A stretch of 64,000 nucleotides of DNA from positions 1 to 64,000 of the forward strand of contig JACPPB010000017.1 in NCBI GenBank assembly GCA_016191205.1, in the 5' to 3' direction. Shown piece by piece: positions 8,655 to 17,121 of this stretch (position 1 is its first letter; each line of letters begins with the position of its first letter). The translations under genes and the position numbers were made by a program. Origin of the DNA: Gammaproteobacteria bacterium (GTDB taxonomy: Bacteria; Pseudomonadota; Gammaproteobacteria; Pseudomonadales; Porticoccaceae). The notes under the pieces were generated by a model. The model did not search any database. It saw nothing but the letters and a program-made list of their open reading frames with translations, and had not been told where the DNA came from.

Positions 8655-9785
8655 ATGAAATTCAATCTGTTCATGTACGGGACCGTGGGTCGCCGCGCCG
8701 AGCTGGAAGCCGGCATGGCGGGCAAGGACCCGGCGCGCTACTGCCGCATGCTGGCGGAAATCGCCGAGCTCGCGCGGCTGGCCGACCGCTCCGGTTACTT
8801 CGGCTTCGGCCACCCCGAACACCACCTCCAGATCGAGGGCTTCGAGGCCGCCAACGACCCCGGCCTGATGGCCATGTGGCTGGGCCGCCACAGCGAAAAG
8901 CTGCGCATCATTCCGTGCGGTTTCGTCTCCACCACCAACAATCCGCTGGTCACCGCCGAAAAAATCGCCACCCTCGACTGCATGCTGGGCGGACGCCTCG
9001 GCGTCGGTCTGGTGCGCGGTTATCAGGCGCGCTGGCTGGAAAACTTCAAGATCCAGCCGCAACTGACCGCGGTCGGCCCCTGGAACAAAGGCTCCGCCGC
9101 CGACGAGGACAATCGCGAATACTTCGCCGAATTCGTGGACGTGGTGCTGAAAGCGCTGCGCGAGGACACCTTCAGCCATCGCGGCAAATACTGGCAGTTC
9201 CCGCCGCCGGGATTTCGCAATCCCCACCCGCACCCGGTGTATTCCCGCTACGGCCGGGGTGTCACCGAAGACATGCTGGTCGAGCAGATCGGCATCGCGC
9301 CGCGACCGTTGCAAGCCGAGATTCCGCTTTACGGCGGTTTCTCCCACAGCCTGCGTTCGGCCAAGTTCTGGGCGCGCCACAAGGGCCGCCCCATCGTGCT
9401 GGCCGACGATCTCGATTTTCTGCAACTGCTGTGGAAGGAATGGGGCGCGGAGGCCGACCGTCTCGACATCGCCTACCGGCCCGGCGAGCAAGCCTGCTGG
9501 GGCGGCATCATGGTGTGCGCCGAGACCGACGCCCAGGCGCGGGAGTGGTACGGCGAGATGGCCTGGCTGTGGGATCAGTGGATGAAGCCCTTCGGACAGG
9601 GCGTGCCCGAGCTGCTGGTGGGCAGTCCCGACACCCTGAACCGGCGCATCGAAGCCGTGGGCAAGGCGATCCCCCTCGATGAAATCTTTCTGCTGATTCC
9701 CCAGGGCATCCTGGCGCCGGACAAGCTGCTGCACAGCATCGACCTGTTCGCACGCCGCGTGCTGCCGAACTTTGCGGCGCGCTGA
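8655..9785 (+). CDS. Luciferase-like monooxygenase (376 aa)
   Basis: A flavin-dependent luciferase-like TIM barrel. It shows the flavin/substrate motif SGYFGFGHPEHHLQIEG near residues 45-60, NNPLVTAEKIATLDCMLGGRLGVGLVRGYQ near residues 95-125, and a C-terminal VGSPDTLNRRIEAVGKA segment. A GAGGGG ribosome binding site precedes the ATG. With the flavin reductase at 7030 it could form a two-component monooxygenase; this rests on proximity and family knowledge only. The substrate is unknown. Confidence 0.88.
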   Translation: MKFNLFMYGTVGRRAELEAGMAGKDPARYCRMLAEIAELARLADRSGYFGFGHPEHHLQIEGFEAANDPGLMAMWLGRHSEKLRIIPCGFVSTTNNPLVTAEKIATLDCMLGGRLGVGLVRGYQARWLENFKIQPQLTAVGPWNKGSAADEDNREYFAEFVDVVLKALREDTFSHRGKYWQFPPPGFRNPHPHPVYSRYGRGVTEDMLVEQIGIAPRPLQAEIPLYGGFSHSLRSAKFWARHKGRPIVLADDLDFLQLLWKEWGAEADRLDIAYRPGEQACWGGIMVCAETDAQAREWYGEMAWLWDQWMKPFGQGVPELLVGSPDTLNRRIEAVGKAIPLDEIFLLIPQGILAPDKLLHSIDLFARRVLPNFAAR

Positions 9786-9850
9786 ACACCGCCGCCCAGT
9801 CCCCCGCCCCGTACAATGACGGTCAGTAACGCGAGCCGGGAATCCCGCCC

Positions 9851-10597
9851 ATGCCGAAACGGCTGATCGTCGCCATCACCGGCGCCTCCGGTGCCATCTA
9901 CGGTGTGCGCCTGTTGCAGGTGCTGCGCGACCTGCCCGACGTCGAAACCCATCTGGTGCTGTCCCCGGCCGGTGCCGCCACCCTCCAGCAGGAACTGGGC
10001 ATGGAGCCGGCGGCGGTGAAGGCGCTGGCGACGGTCAGTCACGGCTACCGGGAGATCGGCGCGACCGTCGCCAGCGGCTCCTTTGTCACCGCCGGAATGG
10101 TGATCGCACCCTGCTCGATGAACACGCTGGCCGGCATCGCCCATGGCTTGGGCGGCAATCTCGTCACCCGCGCCGCCGACGTGACGTTGAAGGAGCGGCG
10201 CCGGCTGGTGCTGCTGACCCGCGAGACGCCGCTCACCCTCGTCCATTTGCGCAACATGACGGCTGTAACCGAAATGGGCGCGGTGGTGGCACCGCCGGTG
10301 CCGGCGTTCTATACCGCACCCGCCGGCATCGAGGATATCGTCAACCACACGGTCGGTCGCGCGCTCGATCACCTCGGTCTGGGAGAACTCCTGAGACGGT
10401 CCCCCGGTGGGAGACCGATCACCCGCACCGCAGCTTATCGTTTGGCGTGGGCGAGGATACGCTGCTGGGCGAGCTGGGTAAGCGTGATGGCCTTGGCGAC
10501 CTCCGCGCTCTTGCGGATATGGCGCTGTAACAGCTGCTTGGCGCCATCCACATCCCGCGCCAGCAGACATTGCACCACCTCATGGTGCTCCCGGTAA
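9851..10597 (+). CDS. ubiX: UbiX/Pad1 family flavin prenyltransferase with run-on C terminus
   Basis: UbiX makes prenylated FMN, the cofactor of UbiD-type decarboxylases (ubiquinone synthesis and aromatic acid decarboxylation). Residues 1-185 match the family: VAITGASGAIYGVRLLQVL, SFVTAGMVIAPCSMNTLAGIAHG, TLKERRRLVLLTRETPL and a typical end IEDIVNHTVGRALDHLGLG. The frame then fails to stop and continues about 60 arginine-, tryptophan- and serine-rich residues across the end of the convergent GntR gene, overlapping it by 163 bp. E. coli UbiX is about 189 residues, so the tail looks like read-through after loss of the stop codon or a small indel near 10400. No ubiD gene is nearby. Confidence 0.85.
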   Translation: MPKRLIVAITGASGAIYGVRLLQVLRDLPDVETHLVLSPAGAATLQQELGMEPAAVKALATVSHGYREIGATVASGSFVTAGMVIAPCSMNTLAGIAHGLGGNLVTRAADVTLKERRRLVLLTRETPLTLVHLRNMTAVTEMGAVVAPPVPAFYTAPAGIEDIVNHTVGRALDHLGLGELLRRSPGGRPITRTAAYRLAWARIRCWASWVSVMALATSALLRIWRCNSCLAPSTSRASRHCTTSWCSR

Positions 10598-11121
10598 GTC
10601 TGTTCGATGCGTGTGGGATCGGTGAAATCCAGCCGCCGCACGATATGGATGTGATCGTTGACATCCTTCAGGTAGCCGGCGAGCACGGCATTCCCGGTGC
10701 CTGCCGCCAGCGCCAGGTGAAAACTTTCGTCGCGCGCCACCATGGCCGCTACCGTCGGCGGCTTGCTGGGCACCTGCTCGGGATCCCAGGCGGCGGCCAG
10801 CTTTTTGAGCTGGCTGTCGGACATCGCCTGACAAGCGAGCTCCAGTGCCAGCATCTCCAACCCGATGCGTACATCGTAGTAGTGGTTGATCTCATCGATG
10901 TCGATATCGCGTACGAAGCAGCCCTGCTTGGGCAGGATCGTCACATAGCCCTCGGCCGCCAGGCGCTGGAGCGCCTCCCGCACCGGCGTGCGGCTGACGT
11001 GAAAGCGGTCAGCCAGTTCGTTTTCCGTCACCCGAACGCCGGGATAGAAGACAAAACTCAGGATCAGATCCTTCAGTTGCCGATAAATATCCGCGGGCGT
11101 TGCCTTGGTGGTTGACGACAT
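10435..11121 (-). CDS. GntR family transcriptional regulator (FCD/FadR subfamily)
   Basis: A winged helix-turn-helix N-terminal domain (LADRFHVSRTPVREALQRLAAEGYVTILPKQGCFVRDI) is followed by an all-helical FCD effector domain with the metal-ligand pattern around RDESFHLALA and REHHEVVQCLLARD. The longest frame begins at a TTG at 11166; I prefer the ATG at 11121, with GGATGGGG upstream. A perfect TTGTATACAA palindrome lies about 33 bp upstream of that start, fitting autoregulation. It is divergent from the hydrolase/permease/allophanate genes, so it probably controls them. The ligand is unknown; a ureido or nucleobase-like compound is a reasonable guess. Confidence 0.9.
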   Translation of the reverse strand: MSSTTKATPADIYRQLKDLILSFVFYPGVRVTENELADRFHVSRTPVREALQRLAAEGYVTILPKQGCFVRDIDIDEINHYYDVRIGLEMLALELACQAMSDSQLKKLAAAWDPEQVPSKPPTVAAMVARDESFHLALAAGTGNAVLAGYLKDVNDHIHIVRRLDFTDPTRIEQTYREHHEVVQCLLARDVDGAKQLLQRHIRKSAEVAKAITLTQLAQQRILAHAKR

Positions 11122-11153
11122 CTGATGCCCCATCCGACTCTCGATACGCACCA

Positions 11154-11163
11154 TTGTATACAA
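11154..11163. promoter_or_regulatory. Putative GntR operator (TTGTATACAA palindrome)
   Basis: A perfect 10-bp palindrome in the divergent region between the GntR gene and the carbamide-hydrolase operon. FCD-type GntR operators are short palindromes, often with a GTATAC core (family knowledge). Two related 10-mers occur at 11294 and 13655 upstream of cluster genes. Confidence 0.55.
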
Positions 11164-11293
11164 CAAATCGGACCAAAGTGGTGCGCCCGAGTTCGCATCT
11201 GTAACTCGCGAAGTCCGGTTACCGAGACCTGCCTACAGGATTTTCAGGCACCTGCGAGCCATGTGCGCCTTGGCACGCAAGTTGAATGCTTTG

Positions 11294-11303
11294 ATGTATG
11301 CAA
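11294..11303 (+). promoter_or_regulatory. Putative operator ATGTATGCAA upstream of hydrolase 1
   Basis: ATGTATGCAA lies 18 bp upstream of the chosen start of the first cysteine hydrolase. It matches the palindrome at 11154 at most positions, and its exact reverse complement is found at 13655 ahead of the porin gene. It is proposed as a weaker site for the same GntR regulator. Confidence 0.4.
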
Positions 11304-11321
11304 CATGCCCGGACGACTGCA

Positions 11322-12020
11322 ATGGCATCCGATCTGACCCCCGCGCTGGTCGAGATCCCCGCGACGCCCTACCCGCTGCATCTCAGGCTGGCGACGACGG
11401 CGTTGATCCTGATCGACATGCAGCGCGATTTTCTCGAACCCGGCGGTTTTGGTGCCATGCTGGGCAACGACGTGGCGCTGCTGCGCAGCGCCGTTGCCCC
11501 GTGCCAGCGCCTGCTGGCCGCGGCCCGCAACGCGGGACTGCTGGTCATCCACACCCGCGAGGGCCACGGGCCGGACCTCGCCGACGCACACCCCGCCAAG
11601 CTGGCGCGCGGCAAGGGGCCGCTCCGGATCGGCGATCACGGTCCCATGGGCCGCATCCTGATCCACGGCGAACACGGCCATGACATCATCCCCGAGCTGG
11701 CGCCCGCACCCGGCGAACCGGTGCTCGACAAGCCCGGCAAGGGTGCGTTCTACAACACCGATCTGGCGCTGATCCTCGCCAACCACGGCGTCCACACGCT
11801 GATCGTCGCCGGTGTCACCACCGAGGTATGCGTGCACGCCACCACGCGCGAGGGGAACGACCGCGGGTACGAGTGCCTGGTGGTGAGCGACGCCGTGGCC
11901 TCCTATTTCCCGGAATTTCACCGTGTGGCGCTCGAGATGATCGTCGCCCAGGGCGGCATTTTGGGCTGGGTCGCCGACTCGGCGGCCGTCTGCTCCGTCC
12001 TGACCCAGGCCAACGCCTGA
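11322..12020 (+). CDS. Isochorismatase-like cysteine hydrolase (BiuH/TrtA-type; candidate triuret or ureido hydrolase)
   Basis: A 232-residue cysteine hydrolase. The catalytic triad is clear: D32 in LIDMQRDF, K137 in LDKPGKGAF and C170 in [18 protein letters not shown], with almost the spacing of biuret hydrolase. It is a divergent paralogue of the better BiuH match at 16435, sharing [10 protein letters not shown] and the C-terminal VALEMI-x-QGG. Known relatives hydrolyse biuret, triuret or ureidoacrylate. With BiuH and allophanate hydrolase downstream, a step feeding biuret (for example triuret hydrolysis) is an attractive but unproven assignment. The frame has an earlier ATG at 11298; 11322 better fits the family start and leaves the 11294 motif non-coding. 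Confidence 0.85.
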   Translation: MASDLTPALVEIPATPYPLHLRLATTALILIDMQRDFLEPGGFGAMLGNDVALLRSAVAPCQRLLAAARNAGLLVIHTREGHGPDLADAHPAKLARGKGPLRIGDHGPMGRILIHGEHGHDIIPELAPAPGEPVLDKPGKGAFYNTDLALILANHGVHTLIVAGVTTEVCVHATTREGNDRGYECLVVSDAVASYFPEFHRVALEMIVAQGGILGWVADSAAVCSVLTQANA

Positions 12021-12055
12021 TACCCCCGCCCCACCCATCCGCGAGGTTGCCTGCC

Positions 12056-13593
12056 ATGAACACCACCACCCCGAAACTCTGGACCAGCGGCGACTGGAAC
12101 GCCTTCTTCGGCTTCGGTACCAATATCCTGGTCAACGTGCTCACCCTCACCGCGCTGCTGCGCTACGTGCTGAAACTGCCGGACGACATCGTGTTCGGGC
12201 GCATCCTGCCCGCCACCGGCCTGACGCCTGGCTGGCCTATCAACTCGCCAAAAAGGAAGGCCGCGACACAGTCTGTGCCTTGCCTTCCGGAATTTCGGTA
12301 CCCCACATGTTCGTGGTGGTGTTCGTGATCATGCTGCCGATTGCAGCCAAGACCGGTAATCCCATCAAGGGCTGGGAAGCCGGCCTCACCTGGGTGTTCG
12401 TGCAGAGTTTCGTACTGATGGCAGGCGGCTTCATCGCGCCCTACATCAAGAAGATCACCCCGCGCGCCGCACTGATCGGCGCACTTGCCGGGGTGTCCAT
12501 CGCGTTCATCTCGCTCAAGCCTGCGCTCGACATGTACATGGACCCGATCATCGGCGTCGTGTGCTTTGCCATTCTGCTGGCAAGTTGGTTCGGTGGCGTC
12601 CGCTACTGGCGCGGCATTCCGGCGGGATTGGTGGCGATCGCCGTCGGCTCACTGATCGCCTGGGGTGGCCTGGCCTTTGGCTTCCACTTCGGTGGCATGA
12701 GTCTGGACAAACTCGGCGCCTCCTTCGCCGGTTTCGGCTTTTCGGTACCGCTGCCGGCGTTCGGTCATGTATTCGGCGGTTTCGAATATCTGGCCGTGAT
12801 CCTGGTCACCGCCATTCCCTTTGGTATCTACGACCTGGTCGAGGCCATGGACAACGTGGAAAGCGCCGAGGCCGGCGGCGACCGCTTCCCCACCACCCGC
12901 GTGCTGACCGCCGACGGCGTGGTCAGCCTGATCGGCTGCCTGCTGGGCAATCCCTTCATCAATGCCGTCTACATCGGTCATCCGGGCTGGAAGGCCATCG
13001 GCGGGCGCATCGGCTACTCGGCTGCCACCGGCGCGATGGTGCTGATCCTGTCCTGGTTCGGCATCGTGGCGGTACTGATGGCGCTGATTCCGGTGGTGGC
13101 GATCTCGCCGATCCTGCTCTACATCGGCATGCTGATCGGCGCCCAGGCCTTTCAGGAGACTCCCAAGGCGCATGCGCCCGCCATCATGCTGGCGCTGGTG
13201 CCCCAGGTGGCGGCCTGGGGCAAGCTGATGATCGACAACGCGCTGGGCGCCGCCGGCACCAACGCCGCCACCGTGGGCCTGGACAAGCTCGCCGGCACTG
13301 GGGTGCTGTACCACGGACTGCAAGTGCTGGGCGGCGGGGCGATCCTGGGCAGCCTGATCCTGGCGGGCATCACGGCCTGCATCATCGATCGGACCTTCGG
13401 CAAAGCCGCCGGGTTCGCGGCGGTGGGCGGCGTGTTGACCTTCTTCGGTTTCATGCACGGCGAAGCCATCGGCATCGGCCAGAGTCCTACCGTGGCCCTG
13501 GCCTACCTGATCGTCGCCGCGGTGCTCTACGGCTGCGCCCGGCAGTCCCTCAGCAAGCCGGTCGCAGCGCCCATAGCCCTGGCCGCTGACTGA
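12056..13593 (+). pseudogene. NCS2/AzgA-type nucleobase permease, disrupted by a frameshifting deletion
   Basis: The ATG at 12056 begins a permease N terminus (DWNAFFGFGTNILVNVLTLTALLRYVLKLPDDIVFGRILPATGL) that leaves frame near 12224 and soon reads nonsense. From about 12226 another frame reads AWLAYQLAKKEGRDTVCALPSGISVPHMF and continues for more than 430 hydrophobic residues to 13593. Together the two parts make one NCS2-family transporter of xanthine/uracil/adenine type, minus a few residues at the junction. The downstream part could only start independently at a TTG lacking a ribosome binding site. A recent deletion, or a sequencing/assembly error, fits best. If real, uptake by this carrier is lost. 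It lies 35 bp after hydrolase 1. Confidence 0.8.
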
Positions 13594-13654
13594 GACCGGG
13601 CCAATATCCCCTGCGGGCCAACGACTGGAACTGATCGAGCTTCACCGCCGCCAT

Positions 13655-13664
13655 TTGCATACAT
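13655..13664 (-). promoter_or_regulatory. Putative operator TTGCATACAT upstream of the porin gene
   Basis: This is the exact reverse complement of the 10-mer at 11294, located 42 bp before the start of the Tsx-like channel gene. It suggests the porin-allophanate hydrolase-BiuH segment has its own promoter under the same regulator. Confidence 0.4.
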
Positions 13665-13705
13665 GATCGTATTCAAGACGGCTCAACCCCACCAGGAGTC
13701 ATGCC

Positions 13706-14545
13706 ATGAGCACAGCACATCAAGTCAGCGTTCCTTCGACCCGCCAGCGCAGATCGCGCAACCTCGTCAGCGCCCTGGCGTTGGCGGCAGCCGGTTCCCT
13801 GCTGCCGGCCGCCGTCAACGCCGGGTCGGCCGATTTCGCAACCACCAACATCCAGTACCTGCACGGCGCCCATTATGCCGACTTCAATCCCAATGGCGGC
13901 TTCAGCCACAGCGATGAGGCCAGCATCGTCACCATCGAACACTTCGACGCCTGGAAATACGGCGACAATTTCCTGTTTGTCGACATCACCAATCCCGACG
14001 GCGAGGGCGACGGCTTCGGCACCACGGGCAAATCCAGCGGCAATTTCTACGCCGAAATTTCGCCTCGCCTGTCGCTGGGCAAGATCCTGGGGAAGGATCT
14101 GTCATGGGGGTTGATCCAGGACGTGCTGTTCACTTCCACACTGGAAATTCCCGAGTCGCCCGTCAAGCAGACCTGGCTGTATGGCGCCGCGGTGGATCTC
14201 AAGCTGCCGGGATTCCAGTTCTTCCAGGTGAACTGGTATATCCGCGACCCCCAGCAATCGGGAATCGATACCGGTCAACAGATCACGCTCGCCTGGGGTG
14301 CGCCCTTCAAACTGGGTCCGGTGCCCATGATGTTCGAAGGCTTTTTCGATTACGCCTGGGGCGTGGATCCGCTCAAGGACAACATCATCACCGCGCCGCG
14401 GCTGCTGGTCGATGTGGGTGATCTGATGGGCGTCGGCGCCGGCAAATTGCAAGCCGGCGTCGAATACCAGATCTGGCGCAACAAGTTCGGCATCAGCGGC
14501 ATGGACGAGGACGTTGCCCAGGCGATGATCAAATGGATCTGGTGA
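13706..14545 (+). CDS. Tsx-like nucleoside-specific outer-membrane channel
   Basis: A 279-residue protein with a signal peptide (arginine-rich start, hydrophobic LVSALALAAAGSLLPAAVNAG, cleavage near residue 40) and alternating beta-barrel strands. It ends in KWIW, an aromatic C terminus typical of outer-membrane barrels. Segments such as FATTNIQYLHGAHY, FVDITNPDGEGD, YAEISPRLSLGKI and FFQVNWYIRDP resemble the Tsx/nucleoside channel family (PF03502). It would let nucleoside- or nucleobase-like ureido compounds cross the outer membrane. AGGAG precedes the ATG. The last 13 bp overlap the start of the allophanate hydrolase gene, implying translational coupling. Confidence 0.85.
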   Translation: MSTAHQVSVPSTRQRRSRNLVSALALAAAGSLLPAAVNAGSADFATTNIQYLHGAHYADFNPNGGFSHSDEASIVTIEHFDAWKYGDNFLFVDITNPDGEGDGFGTTGKSSGNFYAEISPRLSLGKILGKDLSWGLIQDVLFTSTLEIPESPVKQTWLYGAAVDLKLPGFQFFQVNWYIRDPQQSGIDTGQQITLAWGAPFKLGPVPMMFEGFFDYAWGVDPLKDNIITAPRLLVDVGDLMGVGAGKLQAGVEYQIWRNKFGISGMDEDVAQAMIKWIW

Positions 14546-16359
14546 AGACCAACCCGGCCATCGGCACGGGCGCCAAGGCCGCGCCCCTGCCCACGCTGCA
14601 CGGGCTGCGCGCTGCGCTCGCCACCGGTCTGACCGCGCAAGCGGTCGCGGAACAGGTTATCGCCCGGCGCCGGGCGGTGACGGCCGAGGGAATCTGGATC
14701 ACGCCAGTATCCGACCAGGCGCTGCGCGAACGGGCACGGCAGCTCGATGCCGCCCCGCAAGGGCCGCTGTTCGCAATCCCCTTTGCGGTCAAGGACAATA
14801 TCGACGTGGCCGGCCTGCCGACCACCGCCGGCTGCCCGGCGTTCGCCTACACACCGGAAAGCACGGCGCCAGCGGTGCAGAAGTTACTGGACGCCGGCGC
14901 CATGCTCGTCGGCAAGACCAATCTCGACCAGTTCGCCACCGGCCTCACCGGCACCCGCTCGCCCTACGGCATTCCCGCCAACGCCTTCGATGCGGACTAC
15001 ATCAGCGGCGGATCGAGTTCCGGCTCCGCGCTGGCGGTGGCCCACGGCCTGGTGTGCTTCGCGCTCGGCACCGATACCGCCGGCTCCGGCCGCGTGCCGG
15101 CGGCGCTCGGCAATCTGGTCGGCCTCAAACCCAGCCGCGGTCTGGTGAGCGCGCGCGGTGTGCTGCCGGCGTGCCGTTCGCTGGACTGCGTATCGGTGTT
15201 CGCCCCGACCAGCGCGGATGCGCAGGCGGTGCTGGCGGTGATCGCCGGTGTCGACGTCGAAGATCCGTTTTCGCGAGTCTTCCCGGCCGCCGCCGCGACA
15301 ACGGGGACGCGGTTCCGCTTCGGTATCCCTCAGCCCGCACAGCGGGAGTTCTTTGCCGACGGCGCGAGTCTCGCGGCCTTCGAGCGCGCCATCGACACTC
15401 TGGTTGCGCTCGGCGGCGATCCGGTGGAAGTGGACTACGCGCCCTTTCGCGAAGCCGCCCGCCTGCTCTACGAGGGTCCCTGGCTGGCCGAGCGCTACCT
15501 CGCGATCCGCGAGTTCCTGGACCATCAACCGGAAGCGCTGTTACCGGTGGTACGACAGATCATAGAAGGCGGCAGTCGTTTCCGCGCCACCGATGCGTTT
15601 GCCGCGCAGTACCGGCTGCTCGCGCTGAGCCAGATGCTGCGGGCACAGTGGCTGGACATCGACCTGTTGGTCACCCCCACCATCCCGACCCCTTACACGC
15701 GCGCGGCGGTGCTGGCCGACCCGCTGACCCTGAACGACCGGCTCGGCTACTACACCAACCATGTGAATCTGCTCGACCTGTGCGCGGTGGCGGTCCCCGC
15801 CGGTTTCCTGCCCAACGGCCTGCCCTTTGGCGTCACCCTGCAGGCGCCCGCCGGAAACGACCGCGCACTGCTGCTGCGGGCCGACCGGCTGCACCGGGCC
15901 ATCAATGAAACACTCGGCGCCACCGGCCTGCCGCTCGCCGATACAGCGCCCATGACCGGGGCAATGGCGAACGCCGACGTGCTGGCCATCGCCGTCTGCG
16001 GCGGGCACATGCAGGGCCTGCCGCTCAATGCTGAACTCACCAGCCTGGGCGGCGAACTGCTCGCACGCACCCGCACCGCACCCGCCTACCGCCTGTACGC
16101 ACTGGCCGGCTTCAGCCCAGCGCGCCCGGGCCTGGTGCGCGATGCGGCCGGGGCGAGCATCGAGGTCGAGGTCTGGACCCTGCCGCTGGCCAACGTCGGC
16201 ACCTTCCTGGCGGGTGTGCCGGCGCCGCTGGCCATCGGCAGCGTGGAGCTGGCCGACGGCGGTCTCGTGAAGGGTTTCCTGTGCGAGGCGCACGCGATCG
16301 CGGGCGCCCGGGACATCTCCGCGCTGGGCGGCTGGCGGGCCTGGCTGGCGAATTCCTGA
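14533..16359 (+). CDS. atzF: Allophanate hydrolase
   Basis: Hydrolyses allophanate to ammonia and CO2, the last step of biuret and s-triazine catabolism. The N-terminal amidase-signature domain has the Ser-cisSer-Lys triad: K87 in PFAVKDNID, S161 in the GGSSSGSA motif and S185 in TDTAGSGRVPA. The spacing (74 and 24 residues) equals what I recall for Pseudomonas AtzF. A C-terminal domain of about 150 residues (from around NADVLAIAVCGGHMQGLPLN) is the allophanate-hydrolase-specific domain. At 608 residues it has normal length. No urea carboxylase gene is present, so the allophanate must come from biuret rather than urea. It overlaps the porin gene and is followed by biuH after 75 bp. Confidence 0.95.
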   Translation: MDLVKTNPAIGTGAKAAPLPTLHGLRAALATGLTAQAVAEQVIARRRAVTAEGIWITPVSDQALRERARQLDAAPQGPLFAIPFAVKDNIDVAGLPTTAGCPAFAYTPESTAPAVQKLLDAGAMLVGKTNLDQFATGLTGTRSPYGIPANAFDADYISGGSSSGSALAVAHGLVCFALGTDTAGSGRVPAALGNLVGLKPSRGLVSARGVLPACRSLDCVSVFAPTSADAQAVLAVIAGVDVEDPFSRVFPAAAATTGTRFRFGIPQPAQREFFADGASLAAFERAIDTLVALGGDPVEVDYAPFREAARLLYEGPWLAERYLAIREFLDHQPEALLPVVRQIIEGGSRFRATDAFAAQYRLLALSQMLRAQWLDIDLLVTPTIPTPYTRAAVLADPLTLNDRLGYYTNHVNLLDLCAVAVPAGFLPNGLPFGVTLQAPAGNDRALLLRADRLHRAINETLGATGLPLADTAPMTGAMANADVLAIAVCGGHMQGLPLNAELTSLGGELLARTRTAPAYRLYALAGFSPARPGLVRDAAGASIEVEVWTLPLANVGTFLAGVPAPLAIGSVELADGGLVKGFLCEAHAIAGARDISALGGWRAWLANS

Positions 16360-16434
16360 ACCCAGCACAAAAGTTGCTTGGCCATTGCGGTGACTGACCA
16401 CCAATGACACTTCACTCCCTTGAGAGTCGACACG

Positions 16435-17121
16435 ATGCCTGAACGCTACCTCGACGCCGACCCCTACCCCTGGCCCTTCGACGGCGACCTCCGCCCAGCC
16501 AACACGGCATTGATCGTGATCGACATGCAGACCGATTTCTGCGGTCCCGGTGGCTACGTGGATGCCATGGGCTACGACCTGTCGCTGACCCGCGCGCCCA
16601 TCGAACCGATCCGCGCGGTGCTCGCGGCCTTTCGGACCCGCGACTACCACGTCTTCCATACCCGCGAGGGCCACCGGCCGGACCTGTCCGACCTGCCGGC
16701 CAACAAGCGCTGGCGCTCACGGCGCATCGGCGCCGGCATCGGCGACGCCGGACCGTGCGGAAAAATTCTGGTGCGGGGCGAACCCGGTTGGGAGATCATC
16801 CCGGAACTGGCGCCCCTGCCCGGCGAGCCGATCATCGACAAGCCCGGCAAGGGCTCGTTCTGCGCCACCGACCTGGAACTGCTGCTGCACGTGCGCGGCG
16901 TGCGCAATCTGGTGCTGACCGGCATCACCACCGACGTGTGCGTGCATACCACGATGCGCGAGGCGAACGACCGTGGCTTCGAGTGTCTGCTGCTGGCAGA
17001 CTGTTGCGGGGCCACGGACCACGGCAACCACCTGGCGGCACTCGAGATGATCAAGATGCAGGGCGGAGTGTTCGGGGCAGTGGCCGAATCGTCGGCACTG
17101 CTCACCGGCCTGCGCGGATGA
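16435..17121 (+). CDS. biuH: Biuret hydrolase (BiuH), cysteine hydrolase family
   Basis: Hydrolyses biuret to allophanate and ammonia. The 228-residue protein closely follows Rhizobium BiuH as I remember it: [57 protein letters not shown] and [13 protein letters not shown]. The triad D30, K136 and C169 has exactly the spacing of D36/K142/C175 in that enzyme. I start at 16435, where TTGAGAG is suitably placed upstream. The stop codon overlaps the start of the cupin gene (ATGA), so the two are translationally coupled. Its product is the substrate of the allophanate hydrolase encoded just upstream. Confidence 0.93.
   Translation: MPERYLDADPYPWPFDGDLRPANTALIVIDMQTDFCGPGGYVDAMGYDLSLTRAPIEPIRAVLAAFRTRDYHVFHTREGHRPDLSDLPANKRWRSRRIGAGIGDAGPCGKILVRGEPGWEIIPELAPLPGEPIIDKPGKGSFCATDLELLLHVRGVRNLVLTGITTDVCVHTTMREANDRGFECLLLADCCGATDHGNHLAALEMIKMQGGVFGAVAESSALLTGLRG

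Noticed and set aside
11164-11321. Guanidine/ykkC-type riboswitch upstream of the carbamide cluster
   Set aside because: I looked for the paired ACGR-loop hairpins or long ykkC fold in leaders at 11164-11321, 13594-13705 and 16360-16434 and saw none.
12280-13593. Downstream permease segment as an intact independent gene
   Set aside because: Its first codon is a TTG without ribosome binding site, it lacks the first helix, and permease-like sequence continues upstream in the same frame to about 12226.
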